Origin: Thermus sp. CCB_US3_UF1
Lineage (GTDB): Bacteria; Deinococcota; Deinococci; Deinococcales; Thermaceae
Length of the DNA stretch: 64,000 nucleotides
Direction: 5' to 3'
NCBI RefSeq assembly: GCF_000236585.1
Contig: NC_017278.1
Location: 1-64,000, forward strand
The stretch's first letter is position 1, and the number at the start of each line of letters is the position of its first letter. The position numbers and the translations under genes are program-made. This document shows positions 1 through 11,122 of this stretch, one piece after another. The notes under the pieces were generated by a model. That model was given only the letters and a program-made list of their open reading frames with translations, searched no databases and was not told the DNA's origin.

Positions 1-74
1 GTCGTACCTCATCCCGCCCTCCACTTTACCCAACCCCTTGCCGTAGAATGTTCCCCTGGAACTCGGGGGTGGCC

Positions 75-1388
75 TTGACCCACGAAGCCATCTGGCACCA
101 CGTCCTAGAGCACATCCGCCGCAACATCACCGAGGTGGAGTTTCACACTTGGTTTGAGCGCATCCGTCCCCTGGGAGTAAGGGAGGGCGTTCTGGAGCTG
201 GCGGTACCCACCTCCTTCGCCCTGGACTGGATCCGCAAGCACTACGCCGAGCTCATCCAGGAGGCCTTGGGCCTGCTGGGGGCCCAGGCCCCGCGGTTTG
301 AGCTCAAGGTGGTCCCGGGAACCGCCATCCAGGAGGACATCTTCCAGGCAACCCCCTCCCCTGAGCCCGCCCAGCCCCGGCTCAACCCCAAGTACACCTT
401 TGAGAACTTCGTGGTGGGGCCCAACAACTCCATGGCCCATGCCGCGGCGGTAGCGGTGGCCGAGTCCCCGGGCCGGGCCTACAACCCCCTCTTCATCTAC
501 GGGGGGGTGGGGCTGGGGAAGACCCACCTGATGCACGCGGTGGGCCATTCGGTGGCCAAGCGCTTCCCCCACCTCAAGATCGAGTACGTGTCCACGGAAA
601 CCTTCACCAACGAGCTGATCAACGCCATCCGCGAGGACCGGATGGCGGAGTTCCGCGAGCGCTACCGCTCCGTGGACCTCCTCCTGGTGGACGATATCCA
701 GTTCATCGCCGGGAAGGAGCGCACGCAAGAGGAGTTCTTCCACACCTTCAACGCCCTCTACGAGGCCCACAAGCAGATCATCCTCTCCTCCGACCGCCCC
801 CCCAAGGACATCCTGACCCTCGAGGCCCGCCTCAGGAGCCGCTTTGAGTGGGGGCTCATCACCGACATCCAGCCCCCGGACCTGGAAACCCGCATCGCCA
901 TCCTGAAGATGAACGCCGAGCAGCGGGGCCTGCGGGTGAGCGAGGAGGTGCTGGAGTACATCGCCCGCCAGGTGACCTCCAACATCCGCGAGCTGGAAGG
1001 GGCCTTGGTGCGGGTCATCGCCTACGCCTCCTTGAACGGGGTGGAGCTGACCCGGGCCGTGGCCGCCCGGGCCCTTTCCGACATCTTTGCCCCCAAGGAG
1101 GTGGAGGTGGACCCCCAGGAGATCGTGGCCAAGGTGGCGGAGCACTTTGGCCTCAAGCCCGAGGAGCTCCTGGGCAGCGGCCGGCGCAAGGAAGTGGTCC
1201 TGCCCCGGCAGATCGCCATGTTCCTGGTACGGGAGTTCACCCGCGCCTCCTTTCCGGAAATCGGCCAGTTCTTTGGTGGCCGGGACCACACCACGGTGAT
1301 CTACGCCATCCAGAAGGTGCAGGAGCTTTCGGAAAGCGACCGGGAGGTGCAAAGGCTCCTCCGGCAGCTGCGGGAGGCCTTCCTGTGA
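75..1388 (+). CDS. dnaA: Chromosomal replication initiator DnaA
   Basis: DnaA is the AAA+ initiator that binds DnaA boxes and opens oriC. Seen: an N-terminal domain I, a Walker A motif GGVGLGKTH, a Walker B stretch LLVDDIQF, and the C-terminal box-binding signature [12 protein letters not shown]. The frame is open from an ATG at 48, but nothing resembling a ribosome site precedes it. The Thermus protein as I know it begins about ten residues in (xTHEAIW here), so the TTG at 75 is preferred (437 aa); a GTG at 69 is also possible. It lies directly upstream of oriC and dnaN, the usual dnaA-oriC-dnaN order. Binding sites at 1393-1610 are its targets. Confidence 0.96.
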   Translation: MTHEAIWHHVLEHIRRNITEVEFHTWFERIRPLGVREGVLELAVPTSFALDWIRKHYAELIQEALGLLGAQAPRFELKVVPGTAIQEDIFQATPSPEPAQPRLNPKYTFENFVVGPNNSMAHAAAVAVAESPGRAYNPLFIYGGVGLGKTHLMHAVGHSVAKRFPHLKIEYVSTETFTNELINAIREDRMAEFRERYRSVDLLLVDDIQFIAGKERTQEEFFHTFNALYEAHKQIILSSDRPPKDILTLEARLRSRFEWGLITDIQPPDLETRIAILKMNAEQRGLRVSEEVLEYIARQVTSNIRELEGALVRVIAYASLNGVELTRAVAARALSDIFAPKEVEVDPQEIVAKVAEHFGLKPEELLGSGRRKEVVLPRQIAMFLVREFTRASFPEIGQFFGGRDHTTVIYAIQKVQELSESDREVQRLLRQLREAFL

Positions 1389-1686
1389 ACCCTGTGGATA
1401 ACCTGTGGATAACCCTGTGGATAACCGGGGGGTGCCTGTGGATAACCCTGGGGATAACCTGTGGAAAACCGGGGGGGTTTCGGGGGTTGTGGATAACCCG
1501 GGAGTTATCCACAAGTTATCCACAGGCCAGGGCGGGTTATCCACAGGGGTTTTCCACAGGCACTTTTCCCTCCAGAAGGGCATTTTCCCCCACTTATCCA
1601 CATATCCACAGGCCCTACTACTACGACTACGATCTTTTAAGATCTTTAAAAACCTTTAGTAGTAGCAGTAAAAGGAGGCAGCCACA
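1389..1686. other. oriC: Chromosomal replication origin oriC
   Basis: This 298-bp gap between dnaA and dnaN holds 13 DnaA boxes. Seven read forward (TGTGGATAA at 1393, 1404, 1416, 1437 and 1488; variants TGGGGATAA at 1449 and TGTGGAAAA at 1460). Six read in reverse (TTATCCACA at 1505, 1516, 1537 and 1594; variants at 1550 and 1602). The orientation switches between 1496 and 1505. Then come a GC cluster (1611-1615), a run of CTA/CGA triplets (1615-1632), an A/T-rich stretch (1633-1656) and a mirrored TAG triplet run (1657-1668). The order matches a bacterial origin opening module. T. thermophilus oriC is also known to carry 13 boxes. Confidence 0.96.
1594..1668 (+). promoter_or_regulatory. oriC unwinding module: DnaA boxes, GC cluster, DnaA-trios, AT-rich stretch
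   Basis: Two reverse DnaA boxes (1594-1602, 1602-1610) are followed by GGCCC and then CTA CTA CTA CGA CTA CGA (1615-1632). This is the arrangement of the DnaA-trio element described in Bacillus subtilis, where DnaA is loaded onto one strand to open the origin. The A/T-rich segment 1633-1656 contains a near-palindrome centred on AGATCT. A second trio run, TAG TAG TAG CAG (1657-1668), lies on the far side in opposite orientation, just before the dnaN ribosome site AAAGGAGG (1671-1678). Confidence 0.8.
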
Positions 1687-2811
1687 ATGGACGTAACCCT
1701 TCCCAAAAACCTCTTGGCCGAGCAGATTGCCCTCTTGGAGAGGGTGATCCCCTCCAGAAGCTCCAACCCCATGTTCACCTACCTGGGCCTGGCCCCGCAG
1801 GCCGGCGGCCTGACCCTTTTCGGGAGCAACGGGGAGGTGGACCTCGAGGTCCACCTCCCCGCCCAGGTCCAGGGGGAGGGCCGGTACCTGGTTCCCGCCC
1901 AGCCCTTCTTCCAGCTGGTGCGGAGCCTGCCTGGGGATACCGCGATCCTTCGCTTGGGACTGGACCTGGAGCTCTCCTCGGGGAGTTTCCGCACCCGCTT
2001 GAGCCTGGCCCCCAGCGAGGGGTACCCGGAGCTCATCTTCCCCGAACCCGGGGTTGCCTCCCCCGACTACCCCCTCCAGACCCGCCTGCCGGCGGAGGGC
2101 TTCTTGCGGGCCCTGGTCCACGTGCGCTACGCCGCCAGCAACGAGGAGTACCGGGCCATTTTCCGGGGGGTGCAGCTGGAGTTCTCCCCCCAGGGGGTGC
2201 GGGCCGTGGCCTCCGACGGCTACCGCCTGGCCCTGTACGACCTTCCCCTGCCCCAGCCTTTCCAGCGCAAGGCGGTGGTCCCGGCCCGGAGCGTGGACGA
2301 GGTCATCCGGGTGCTGAAGGGCATGGGGGAGGGGGAGGCGGTGCTGGCCCTGGGGGCAGGTACCCTGGGCCTGACCCTGGGGCAGGAGGGAGGGGGCCGG
2401 CTCCGCCTGGCCGTCCGGCTCATGGAGGGGGAGTTTCCCGATTACGAGCGGGTCATCCCCAAGGAGTTCCCCTTGCGGGCGGGCCTCGAGGTGGAGCCTT
2501 TCCGCGAGGCCCTGCGCCGGGTGAGCGTCCTTTCCGATCGGCAAAACCACCGGGTGGACCTCCTTTTCGGCGAGGGCCACGTCCTCCTGTCCGCCGAAGG
2601 GGACTACGGCAAGGGGCAGGAGGAGCTTCCCGTGCGTCTGGAGGGGACCCCCTTGGCCGTGGCCTACAACGCCCGCTACCTCCTGGAGGCCTTGGGCCCC
2701 CTGAGCGGCCAGGCTGCCCTCCTCCTCTCCGGCCCCACCAGCCCCAGCCTGATCCGCCCCTTGGGGGAGGGGGAGGGGTACCAGGCGGTGGTGGTGCCCC
2801 TCAGGGTGTAA
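1687..2811 (+). CDS. dnaN: DNA polymerase III beta subunit (sliding clamp)
   Basis: The sliding clamp tethers Pol III to DNA. The 374-aa length and the three repeated clamp domains fit the family. The start, MDVTLPKNLL, sits nine bases after a strong ribosome site AAAGGAGG (1671-1678). The C-terminus ends QAVVVPLRV, the usual hydrophobic clamp tail. It follows oriC and precedes eno by 65 bp on the same strand. That gap contains a near-palindrome around 2829-2848, centred on GAAGCGCTTC, without a T-tract, so read-through into eno is possible. Together with dnaA, dnaX and dnaE this window holds most of the replisome core. Confidence 0.96.
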   Translation: MDVTLPKNLLAEQIALLERVIPSRSSNPMFTYLGLAPQAGGLTLFGSNGEVDLEVHLPAQVQGEGRYLVPAQPFFQLVRSLPGDTAILRLGLDLELSSGSFRTRLSLAPSEGYPELIFPEPGVASPDYPLQTRLPAEGFLRALVHVRYAASNEEYRAIFRGVQLEFSPQGVRAVASDGYRLALYDLPLPQPFQRKAVVPARSVDEVIRVLKGMGEGEAVLALGAGTLGLTLGQEGGGRLRLAVRLMEGEFPDYERVIPKEFPLRAGLEVEPFREALRRVSVLSDRQNHRVDLLFGEGHVLLSAEGDYGKGQEELPVRLEGTPLAVAYNARYLLEALGPLSGQAALLLSGPTSPSLIRPLGEGEGYQAVVVPLRV

Positions 2812-2867
2812 GCTGAAGGACAGGGGGGCGTGAAGCGCTTCCACGCAGGGGCCTTGGCGGCCCATAG

Positions 2868-5552
<2,685 letters not shown>

Positions 5553-5556
<4 letters not shown>

Positions 5557-6299
5557 GGGTAGAAGCGGGTCCCCGCCTCCCCCTTCAGGACCCCTTCCAG
5601 TACGCCCCCCCTCCCCTTGGCGATGGCCGCCCAAGGGGAGCCGGCCCGCAGGGCGGCCAAGGCGGCCTCCACCTTGGGGATCATGCCGCCCTGGAGCACC
5701 CCCTCGGCCTTGAGGGCCGCCACTGCCTCAGGGGTGAGCTGGGGGATGCGGCTGGCGGGATCCTTGGGGTGGCGGTAGACCCCTTCCACGTCGGTGAGGA
5801 AGACCGCGGGCCAGCCCAAGGCCCCGGCCACGGCGGCGGCGGCGGTGTCGGCGTTGACGTTCAAGGGGCCCTCCTCGTCCAGGGCGATGGGGGCGAGAAG
5901 GGGGGTGTACCCCGCCCCCAGGAGGTCCAGGAGGGGCCTGGGGTCTACCCCCACCACCTCCCCCACCCGGCCAAGCCCGGGCAGGAGCCGGCCCCCTAGG
6001 CAAAGGGCATCCCGCCCCGAAAGGCTTAGGGCCTTTCTGCCCCTTTGGGAAAGGCCTTGGGCCAGGCGCTTTCCCGTGAGGCAAAGGGCCATCTCCACCG
6101 CGTCCATCTGCTCAGGGGGCGTGACCCTAAGGCCCTCCACGAAGCGGCTCTCATATCCTAGGCGCTCCAGCAGGGCCCCGATCTCCGGACCCCCCCCGTG
6201 GACCAGGACCAAGGGGCCTGGGTACTGGGCCAGCTCCTCCAGGAGTTCCTCCGCTCCCCGGAGGCTTCCCCCCACCTTGACCAAAAGGGCTTCACGCAA
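5553..6299 (-). CDS. argB: Acetylglutamate kinase
   Basis: ArgB phosphorylates N-acetylglutamate in arginine synthesis. The 248-aa protein shows the amino-acid kinase fold: LLVKVGGS at the N-terminus, VHGGGPEIG (phosphate binding), LSGRDALCL, and NVNADTAAAAVAGAL with the GGMIPKVEAA segment near the C-terminus. Thermus also has LysZ for lysine synthesis. The GGGPEIG motif here, rather than the GGSAETN of LysZ, favours ArgB. It overlaps the end of the upstream 163-aa gene by 8 bp, so the two form one operon. Confidence 0.9.
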
Positions 6300-6783
6300 G
6301 GTAGACCACCTCCTCGGGCAGGCCTTCCTCCTCCTCCGCCTCCAGGAGGTCCAGAAAGCCCAAGGCCGCGTGGTCCGGGTGGAGGCCGAAGGCGATGGCC
6401 AGGGCCTGGACCGCGCTCAGGGGGGGCATGGCCTGGGCCCTTTCCAGGAGGGGGAGGAGGGCTTGGGGGGCGCGGAGGGCCCTCCCCAGCTCCGGCCCCT
6501 GGCGGAGCTCCGCCCGCACCTCCCCCCCTTCCGCCAGGAGGAAGAGGAGGTCCTCCTCCCCTAGGACCAGGAAGGCCAGGGCCCGCCCCAGGTGGGAGAG
6601 GTCTTCCAGGAAGCCTTGGATGGCCCCAGGGTCCTCATGGGCTTCGAGGGCCTCGTGGTAGAGGCTCACCCAGGGGGGGTCGGGCACCAGGTAGACCCCG
6701 GCCCCCCCGGTCCGCCCCTGGGCGAAGGCCAGGGCCGCCTCCAGGGGGGCTTGGACATGGAAGGAGAGAAAGCTCCGCACCAC
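6292..6783 (-). CDS. Conserved Thermus hypothetical protein, 163 aa
   Basis: I do not recognise a named family. The protein is acidic, rich in Leu, Ala and Glu, apparently soluble, and has no signal peptide or membrane segment. It starts at a GTG (6783) with no Shine-Dalgarno. A -10-like TAGTAT lies 5 nt before the start, so a leaderless transcript is likely. It is upstream of and overlaps argB, and is divergent from dnaX across only 17 bp. Its codon use matches its neighbours, so it appears to be a genuine native gene. Confidence 0.7.
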   Translation of the reverse strand: MVRSFLSFHVQAPLEAALAFAQGRTGGAGVYLVPDPPWVSLYHEALEAHEDPGAIQGFLEDLSHLGRALAFLVLGEEDLLFLLAEGGEVRAELRQGPELGRALRAPQALLPLLERAQAMPPLSAVQALAIAFGLHPDHAALGFLDLLEAEEEEGLPEEVVYLA

Positions 6784-6800
6784 GCCCTATACTAGCCCTT
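6784..6800. promoter_or_regulatory. Bidirectional leaderless promoter between argB operon and dnaX
   Basis: Only 17 bp separate two divergent GTG start codons. On the plus strand TATACT (6788-6793) ends 7 nt before the dnaX GTG. On the minus strand the overlapping TAGTAT (6789-6794) ends 5 nt before the other GTG. Both fit TANNNT. No ribosome site fits in the space, so both messages are probably leaderless. Confidence 0.6.
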
Positions 6801-8420
6801 GTGAGCGCCCTTTACCGCCGGGTGCGCCCCCTGACCTTTGCCGAGGTGGTGGGCCAGGAACACGTGAAAGAACCCCTCCTGCGGGCCATAGGGGAGGGGC
6901 GGCTGGCCCAGGCCTACCTCTTCTCCGGGCCTAGGGGGGTGGGGAAGACCACCACCGCCCGCCTCCTGGCCATGGCCGTGGGGTGCCAGGGGGAGGAGAA
7001 GCCCTGCGGGGCCTGCCCCCACTGCCAGGCGGTGCAGAAGGGGACCCACCCCGACGTGGTGGAGATCGACGCCGCCAGCAACAACTCGGTGGAGGACGTG
7101 CGGGAGCTAAGGGAGCGGATCCTCCTCGCCCCCCTTTCCGCCCCCAGGAAGGTCTTCATCCTGGACGAGGCCCACATGCTCTCCAAAAGCGCCTTCAACG
7201 CCCTCCTTAAAACCCTGGAGGAGCCCCCGGCCCACGTCCTCTTCATCTTCGCCACCACCGAGCCCGAGCGGATGCCCCCCACCATCCTCTCCCGCACCCA
7301 GCACTACCGCTTCCGCCGCCTCACCGAAAGCGAGATCGCCGCCAAGCTCCGCCGCATCCTCGAGGGCCTGGGGCGGGAGGCGGAGGAGGAGGCCCTGTTC
7401 CTCCTGGCCCGCCTGGCCGACGGGGCCATGCGGGATGCGGAAAGCCTCCTGGACCGCTTCCTCCTCCTTCCTGGGCCCCTGACCCGGGCCCAGGTGGAGG
7501 CGGCCCTGGGCCTCCCCCCCCAGGAGGCCCTGTTCCTCCTGGCCCGCCGGTTGGCCGAGGGGCAGGTGCGGGAGGCCCTGGAAGAGGCCCGCAGGCTCTA
7601 CGGCCAGGGCTTTGCCCCCAGGAGCCTGGTGGGGGGGCTCATGGAGGTCCTGCGGGAGGCCCTTTACGCCGCCCACGGCCTGCCGGGGCGGTCCTTGCCC
7701 CTTTCCCCAAAGGAGCTGCTTTTTGCCCTCTCCCGCCTGGACGAGGCCCTGGAGCGCCTGGCCAAGCGCTCGGACCCCCTGGCCCTGGAGGTGGCCTTGC
7801 TGCAGGCCTTTTCCCCCAGCCCAGCCCAAGCCCCCCCTGGGCTCCAGGCCCCGCCCCCCCAGGAGGCCCCCCTGCCCGAGTTCCATCCCCTGGCCCCCCT
7901 GCCCCCAAGGCCCAGGCAGGAGGCCTCCCCCCAGGCGGACCTCTCCGGTCTTTGGCGGGCCTTCCTCGAGGACCTCAAGCCCACCTTAAGGGCCTTCGTG
8001 CGCGAGGCCCGGCCCGAGGTCCAGGGCAAGACCCTCCTCCTGCGTTTCCCCGAGAGCAAGGCCTTCCACCACAAAAAGGCCGAGGAGCAGAAGGCCCACC
8101 TCCTCCCCCTGGCCCAAAGCCGCTTCGGGGTGGAGGAGGTGGCCTTCCTCCTGGAAAAAAAAAGCCCGGGGCCTAGCCTCCAGACGGCCCCGCCCCCCAG
8201 GGCCGAACCCCCTACCCCTAAGCCCGCCCCCCTTCCCGTGGAAGCCCCCCGGGCGGAGGAGGAACCCTTGCCCCCCGAGCCCGAGGGGGAGGACCCGGGC
8301 CAAAGCCTCACCCGCCTGGCCCGCCTCCTGGGGGGCAGGCTGCTCTGGGTGCGCCGGCCCAAGCCCTCCGAGCCCGAGGAACCCCTAAGCGAAGACAGCA
8401 TAGGGGGTAGTGGTATATAA
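6801..8420 (+). CDS. dnaX: DNA polymerase III tau/gamma subunit
   Basis: DnaX is the clamp-loader ATPase. The open frame runs back to 6198, but the conserved N-terminus SALYRRVRPLTFAEVVGQ begins at the GTG at 6801 (539 aa). Seen: Walker A GPRGVGKTT, a zinc-binding CGACPHCQAV cluster, Walker B ILDEAH, and the Pro-rich linker and C-terminal tau domain that binds the polymerase. A run of nine A at 8155-8163 matches the known Thermus slippage site that makes the shorter gamma form. The last codons overlap the promoter of the next gene, and the stop TAA lies inside its -10 box. Confidence 0.96.
   Translation: MSALYRRVRPLTFAEVVGQEHVKEPLLRAIGEGRLAQAYLFSGPRGVGKTTTARLLAMAVGCQGEEKPCGACPHCQAVQKGTHPDVVEIDAASNNSVEDVRELRERILLAPLSAPRKVFILDEAHMLSKSAFNALLKTLEEPPAHVLFIFATTEPERMPPTILSRTQHYRFRRLTESEIAAKLRRILEGLGREAEEEALFLLARLADGAMRDAESLLDRFLLLPGPLTRAQVEAALGLPPQEALFLLARRLAEGQVREALEEARRLYGQGFAPRSLVGGLMEVLREALYAAHGLPGRSLPLSPKELLFALSRLDEALERLAKRSDPLALEVALLQAFSPSPAQAPPGLQAPPPQEAPLPEFHPLAPLPPRPRQEASPQADLSGLWRAFLEDLKPTLRAFVREARPEVQGKTLLLRFPESKAFHHKKAEEQKAHLLPLAQSRFGVEEVAFLLEKKSPGPSLQTAPPPRAEPPTPKPAPLPVEAPRAEEEPLPPEPEGEDPGQSLTRLARLLGGRLLWVRRPKPSEPEEPLSEDSIGGSGI
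8155..8176 (+). promoter_or_regulatory. Transcriptional slippage site for DnaX gamma
   Basis: Nine consecutive A (8155-8163) encode part of Glu-Lys-Lys-Ser. If RNA polymerase adds one A, the frame shifts and reaches TAG at 8174-8176 after only a few codons, giving a protein of about 458 aa. In T. thermophilus dnaX such slippage on nine A is established as the source of gamma. Here the run and the prompt out-of-frame stop are both visible. Confidence 0.85.
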
Positions 8421-8427
8421 TGCCCCC
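8403..8427 (+). promoter_or_regulatory. Promoter and probable operator of the CsoR/CstR-type gene
   Basis: TATAAT (8416-8421) ends 6 nt before the ATG at 8428, the leaderless spacing. It is flanked by GGGGG (8403-8407) and CCCCC (8423-8427), an inverted G/C tract of the kind DUF156 repressors recognise. The whole site overlaps the final codons and stop of dnaX. No good -35 is seen. Autorepression is an inference. Confidence 0.55.
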
Positions 8428-8709
8428 ATGACCAGGACCACCGAACTGGGGCAGGACACCGTGGAAAACATCCTGAAGCGCCTGCGGCGCATCGAGGGCC
8501 AGGTGAGGGGCTTGCAGAAGATGGTGGCCGAGGGCCGCCCCTGCGACGAGGTCCTCACCCAGATGACCGCCACCAAAAAGGCCATGGAGGCGGCGGCCAC
8601 CCTGATCCTGCACGAGTTTTTGAATGTCTGCGCCACCGAGGTTTCCGAGGGCAAGGTGGACCCCAAGAAGCCGGAAGAGATCGCCACCATGCTGAAGAAG
8701 TTCATCTAG
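8428..8709 (+). CDS. CsoR/CstR-family (DUF156) transcriptional repressor
   Basis: This is a small all-helical metal- or sulfur-sensing repressor, 93 aa from the ATG at 8428. The N-terminal part, ILKRLRRIEGQVRGLQKMV, is the DUF156 signature. Cys39 and Cys68 are 29 residues apart. In copper-sensing CsoR a His sits 25 residues after the first Cys; that position is Phe64 here, although a His occurs at 62. The Cys-Cys pair without the ligand His is the pattern of persulfide sensors such as CstR, so copper sensing should not be assumed. An HD-domain gene follows 5 bp downstream; no transporter gene is adjacent. Confidence 0.88.
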   Translation: MTRTTELGQDTVENILKRLRRIEGQVRGLQKMVAEGRPCDEVLTQMTATKKAMEAAATLILHEFLNVCATEVSEGKVDPKKPEEIATMLKKFI

Positions 8710-8714
8710 GGGAG

Positions 8715-9194
8715 TTGCGGAAGGGCTTCGCCTCCAGGCTTGGGAAACGCCTGGCCCGGCTTTTCCGGGCCTTCCGGGGGGAGGTGCCCGAGGACGCCTT
8801 CGCCCTGGCCTTCCTGAAGGGGGAGGAGCGCGCCCTTTACCTGGCCATGGACCCTCGGGACCGGGCCCACGCGGTGCGGGTGGCCAAGCGCCTCCTCCGG
8901 GCCCATCCCCAGGCCCCCTCCTTCGCGGTGCGGGCGGCCTTGCTCCACGATGCCGGGAAGGCCCTGAGGCCCTACCGCCCCTGGGAGCGGATCCTCACCG
9001 GCCTTTACGCCCCTCCCGTTCCCCCTTACCCCTTGCGCCGGGGCCTCTGGGGGGCCATCCAGATCCGCCGCCACCACCCCCTCTACGCTGCCGAGCGCAT
9101 CCAAGACCCCGAGGTGCGGGCCTTGGTCCTGGAGCACCACCGCCCGCAAAGCCTTTGGGGAAAGCGGCTTCACCGGGCGGACCAGGAGGAGTAG
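8715..9194 (+). CDS. HD-domain protein
   Basis: A 159-aa protein with an HD-type metal-binding motif ALLHDAGK in the middle and later histidines (RRHHPLYAAE, LEHHRPQSL) that could complete a divalent-metal site. HD proteins are usually phosphohydrolases; the substrate cannot be told. The TTG start at 8715 directly follows GGGGAG (8709-8714), an unusually tight ribosome site, so the true start is uncertain. It lies 5 bp after the CsoR/CstR-like gene and is probably cotranscribed with it. Confidence 0.7.
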   Translation: MRKGFASRLGKRLARLFRAFRGEVPEDAFALAFLKGEERALYLAMDPRDRAHAVRVAKRLLRAHPQAPSFAVRAALLHDAGKALRPYRPWERILTGLYAPPVPPYPLRRGLWGAIQIRRHHPLYAAERIQDPEVRALVLEHHRPQSLWGKRLHRADQEE

Positions 9195-9267
9195 GGCCTT
9201 CTGGGCAAATGCCCCTAGCCAAGCCCTGCCCTTTGGGAGTAGGGTATCGGAGAACGGAGGAGGGCGT

Positions 9268-11121
9268 ATGGATGAGTTGACCTGGCGCGTGGGCGGCCCG
9301 CAAGGGGGCGGCATTGAGACCGCGGCCACCCTTTTCGCCCGGGCTGTGGCCAAGGGCGGCTGGTGCGTGGCCACCAAACGGGAGTACCACTCCAACATCA
9401 TGGGGCGGCACTCCTACCTGGACGTGCGGCTATCGCGAAAACCCGTGGGGGCTTTCCGGGAAAAGGTGGACTTCCTGGTGGCCCTGGACGGGGAGACCCT
9501 GGCCCGCCACCTGGGCGAGGTCCGCCCCGGGGGGGTGCTCCTCTATGACCCCCGGGTCTTGGACCTCACGGTCCACAAGCTTCCCATGCTGGACCACCGG
9601 GTGCAGGAGGCGCTATCCCAGCGGTTTGGCAAGCCGGACCCCAGCCTGAAGGAGGTCCTCCAGGCCTACGCCGAGGGGGGGGTGCAGCCCTTGCCCTACC
9701 CCTTTGAGGAGGTGGCGGACCGGATTGGGGCCGAGCTGGGCGTGGCCTCCCTGCAGGCCCGGCGCACCCTGAACACCATCGCCGTGGCGGCCAGCCTCCA
9801 CCTCCTGGGCTTTCCCCTGGAGCCCTTGCTGGAGGCCTTGGCCCTGCAGTTCCGCGGCAAGGTGCTGGAGCTGAACCAGGCGGTGGCCCAAGCGGTGTAC
9901 CGGGAGGAGGTGCCCAGGCTTCCTTTCGCCCTACACCTGAACGGACCCACCCCGGGCCGGGTCTACCTCACCGGGGCCCAGGCCGCGGCCTTGGGGAAGC
10001 TGGCCGGGGGCCTCCGCTTCCAGACCTACTACCCCATCAGCCCGGCCACGGACGAGAGCGTCTACCTCGAGGCCCACACCGCCTTCCAGGGGGCGGAGGT
10101 GGCCGTGGTCCAGACCGAGGACGAGATCGCCGCGGTGACCATGGCCATCGGGGCGGCCCTCACCGGGGCCAAGGCGGCCACGGCCACCAGCGGTCCTGGC
10201 TTCAGCCTCATGGCCGAGGGGCTGGGCTTCGCCGGGATGATCGAGGCCCCCCTGGTGGTGACCCTCTACCAGCGGGGCGGCCCCTCCACGGGCCTGCCCA
10301 CCCGCACGGAGCAGGGGGACCTGTTCTTCGCCCTCCGCGGCGGGCACGGGGAGTACCCCCGGCTGGTCTTGGCCTCGGGGGACGTTCTGGATGCCTTCCT
10401 GGACGCCCAGAAGGCCTTGGCCTGGGCCTGGCGCTACCAGACGGTGGTGGTGCACCTCCTGGACAAGTTCCTGGCCTCCACCGCCCAGAGCCTGCCCAAG
10501 GAGGCCCTCAGGGTCCTTGCCCTAGACGGGGAGAAGCGCCTGGAGCCGAGGCGGGAAGGCTTTGGCCCTTACGAGCGCTATGCCCCCAGCGAGGACGGCA
10601 TCTCCCCCTTCGTCCCCTTGGGTACCCCGGGGGGGTTCTACTGGATGACCTCCGACGAGCACGACCTCGAGGGGCACATCACGGAAGACCCCGTCCTAAG
10701 GGAGTACCAGATGGAAAAGCGCATGCAAAAACTCCACACCGCCCGGCGGGAGATCCCCCCGGAGGACCAGTACACCCTCTTCCGCGACGGGGAGGTCCTG
10801 GTCCTGGGCTGGGGGACGGTGAAGGGCACCCTCCTGGAGGCCCTGGACCACCTGCCCGGGGTGGGGTACCTGCACCTCAGGCTCCTCTGGCCCTTCCCCG
10901 AGGTCGGCCCCCTCCTGGAAGGGAAGCGGCTGGTCACGGTGGAGCACAACTACACGGGCCAACTGGCGGATCTGGTGCAACAGGAAACCCTGAAGCGGGT
11001 CCACCACCGGGTGGTGAAGTACAACGGCCGCCCCATCACCTTGGACGAGGCGGTGGCGGCCCTGAAGGCGGTGATGGCTGGCCAGGCGGCCGAGCGCCTG
11101 GTCCTGAGGGGAGGAGTCTAG
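9268..11121 (+). CDS. 2-oxoacid:ferredoxin oxidoreductase, fused gamma-alpha subunit
   Basis: With the next gene this forms a two-subunit enzyme that oxidatively decarboxylates a 2-oxoacid (2-oxoglutarate or pyruvate type) using ferredoxin. The 617 aa contain an N-terminal gamma domain ([19 protein letters not shown]) and, from about residue 220, the alpha domain with [11 protein letters not shown] and [16 protein letters not shown] good ribosome site (GGAGGAGGG) precedes the ATG. The partner gene begins 1 bp after the stop. The substrate cannot be read from the sequence. Confidence 0.9.
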   Translation: MDELTWRVGGPQGGGIETAATLFARAVAKGGWCVATKREYHSNIMGRHSYLDVRLSRKPVGAFREKVDFLVALDGETLARHLGEVRPGGVLLYDPRVLDLTVHKLPMLDHRVQEALSQRFGKPDPSLKEVLQAYAEGGVQPLPYPFEEVADRIGAELGVASLQARRTLNTIAVAASLHLLGFPLEPLLEALALQFRGKVLELNQAVAQAVYREEVPRLPFALHLNGPTPGRVYLTGAQAAALGKLAGGLRFQTYYPISPATDESVYLEAHTAFQGAEVAVVQTEDEIAAVTMAIGAALTGAKAATATSGPGFSLMAEGLGFAGMIEAPLVVTLYQRGGPSTGLPTRTEQGDLFFALRGGHGEYPRLVLASGDVLDAFLDAQKALAWAWRYQTVVVHLLDKFLASTAQSLPKEALRVLALDGEKRLEPRREGFGPYERYAPSEDGISPFVPLGTPGGFYWMTSDEHDLEGHITEDPVLREYQMEKRMQKLHTARREIPPEDQYTLFRDGEVLVLGWGTVKGTLLEALDHLPGVGYLHLRLLWPFPEVGPLLEGKRLVTVEHNYTGQLADLVQQETLKRVHHRVVKYNGRPITLDEAVAALKAVMAGQAAERLVLRGGV

Positions 11122-11122
11122 G

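Noticed and set aside
105-1601. Long reverse-strand open frame across dnaA and oriC (498 codons)
   Set aside because: It mirrors dnaA codons in a G+C-rich gene and reads through the DnaA boxes; Pro/Gly/His-rich with no recognisable domain.
6198-6800. N-terminal extension of dnaX
   Set aside because: The extra 201 codons are Pro/Gly/Arg-rich, lie opposite argB and the 163-aa gene, and precede the conserved SALYRR start and its -10 box.
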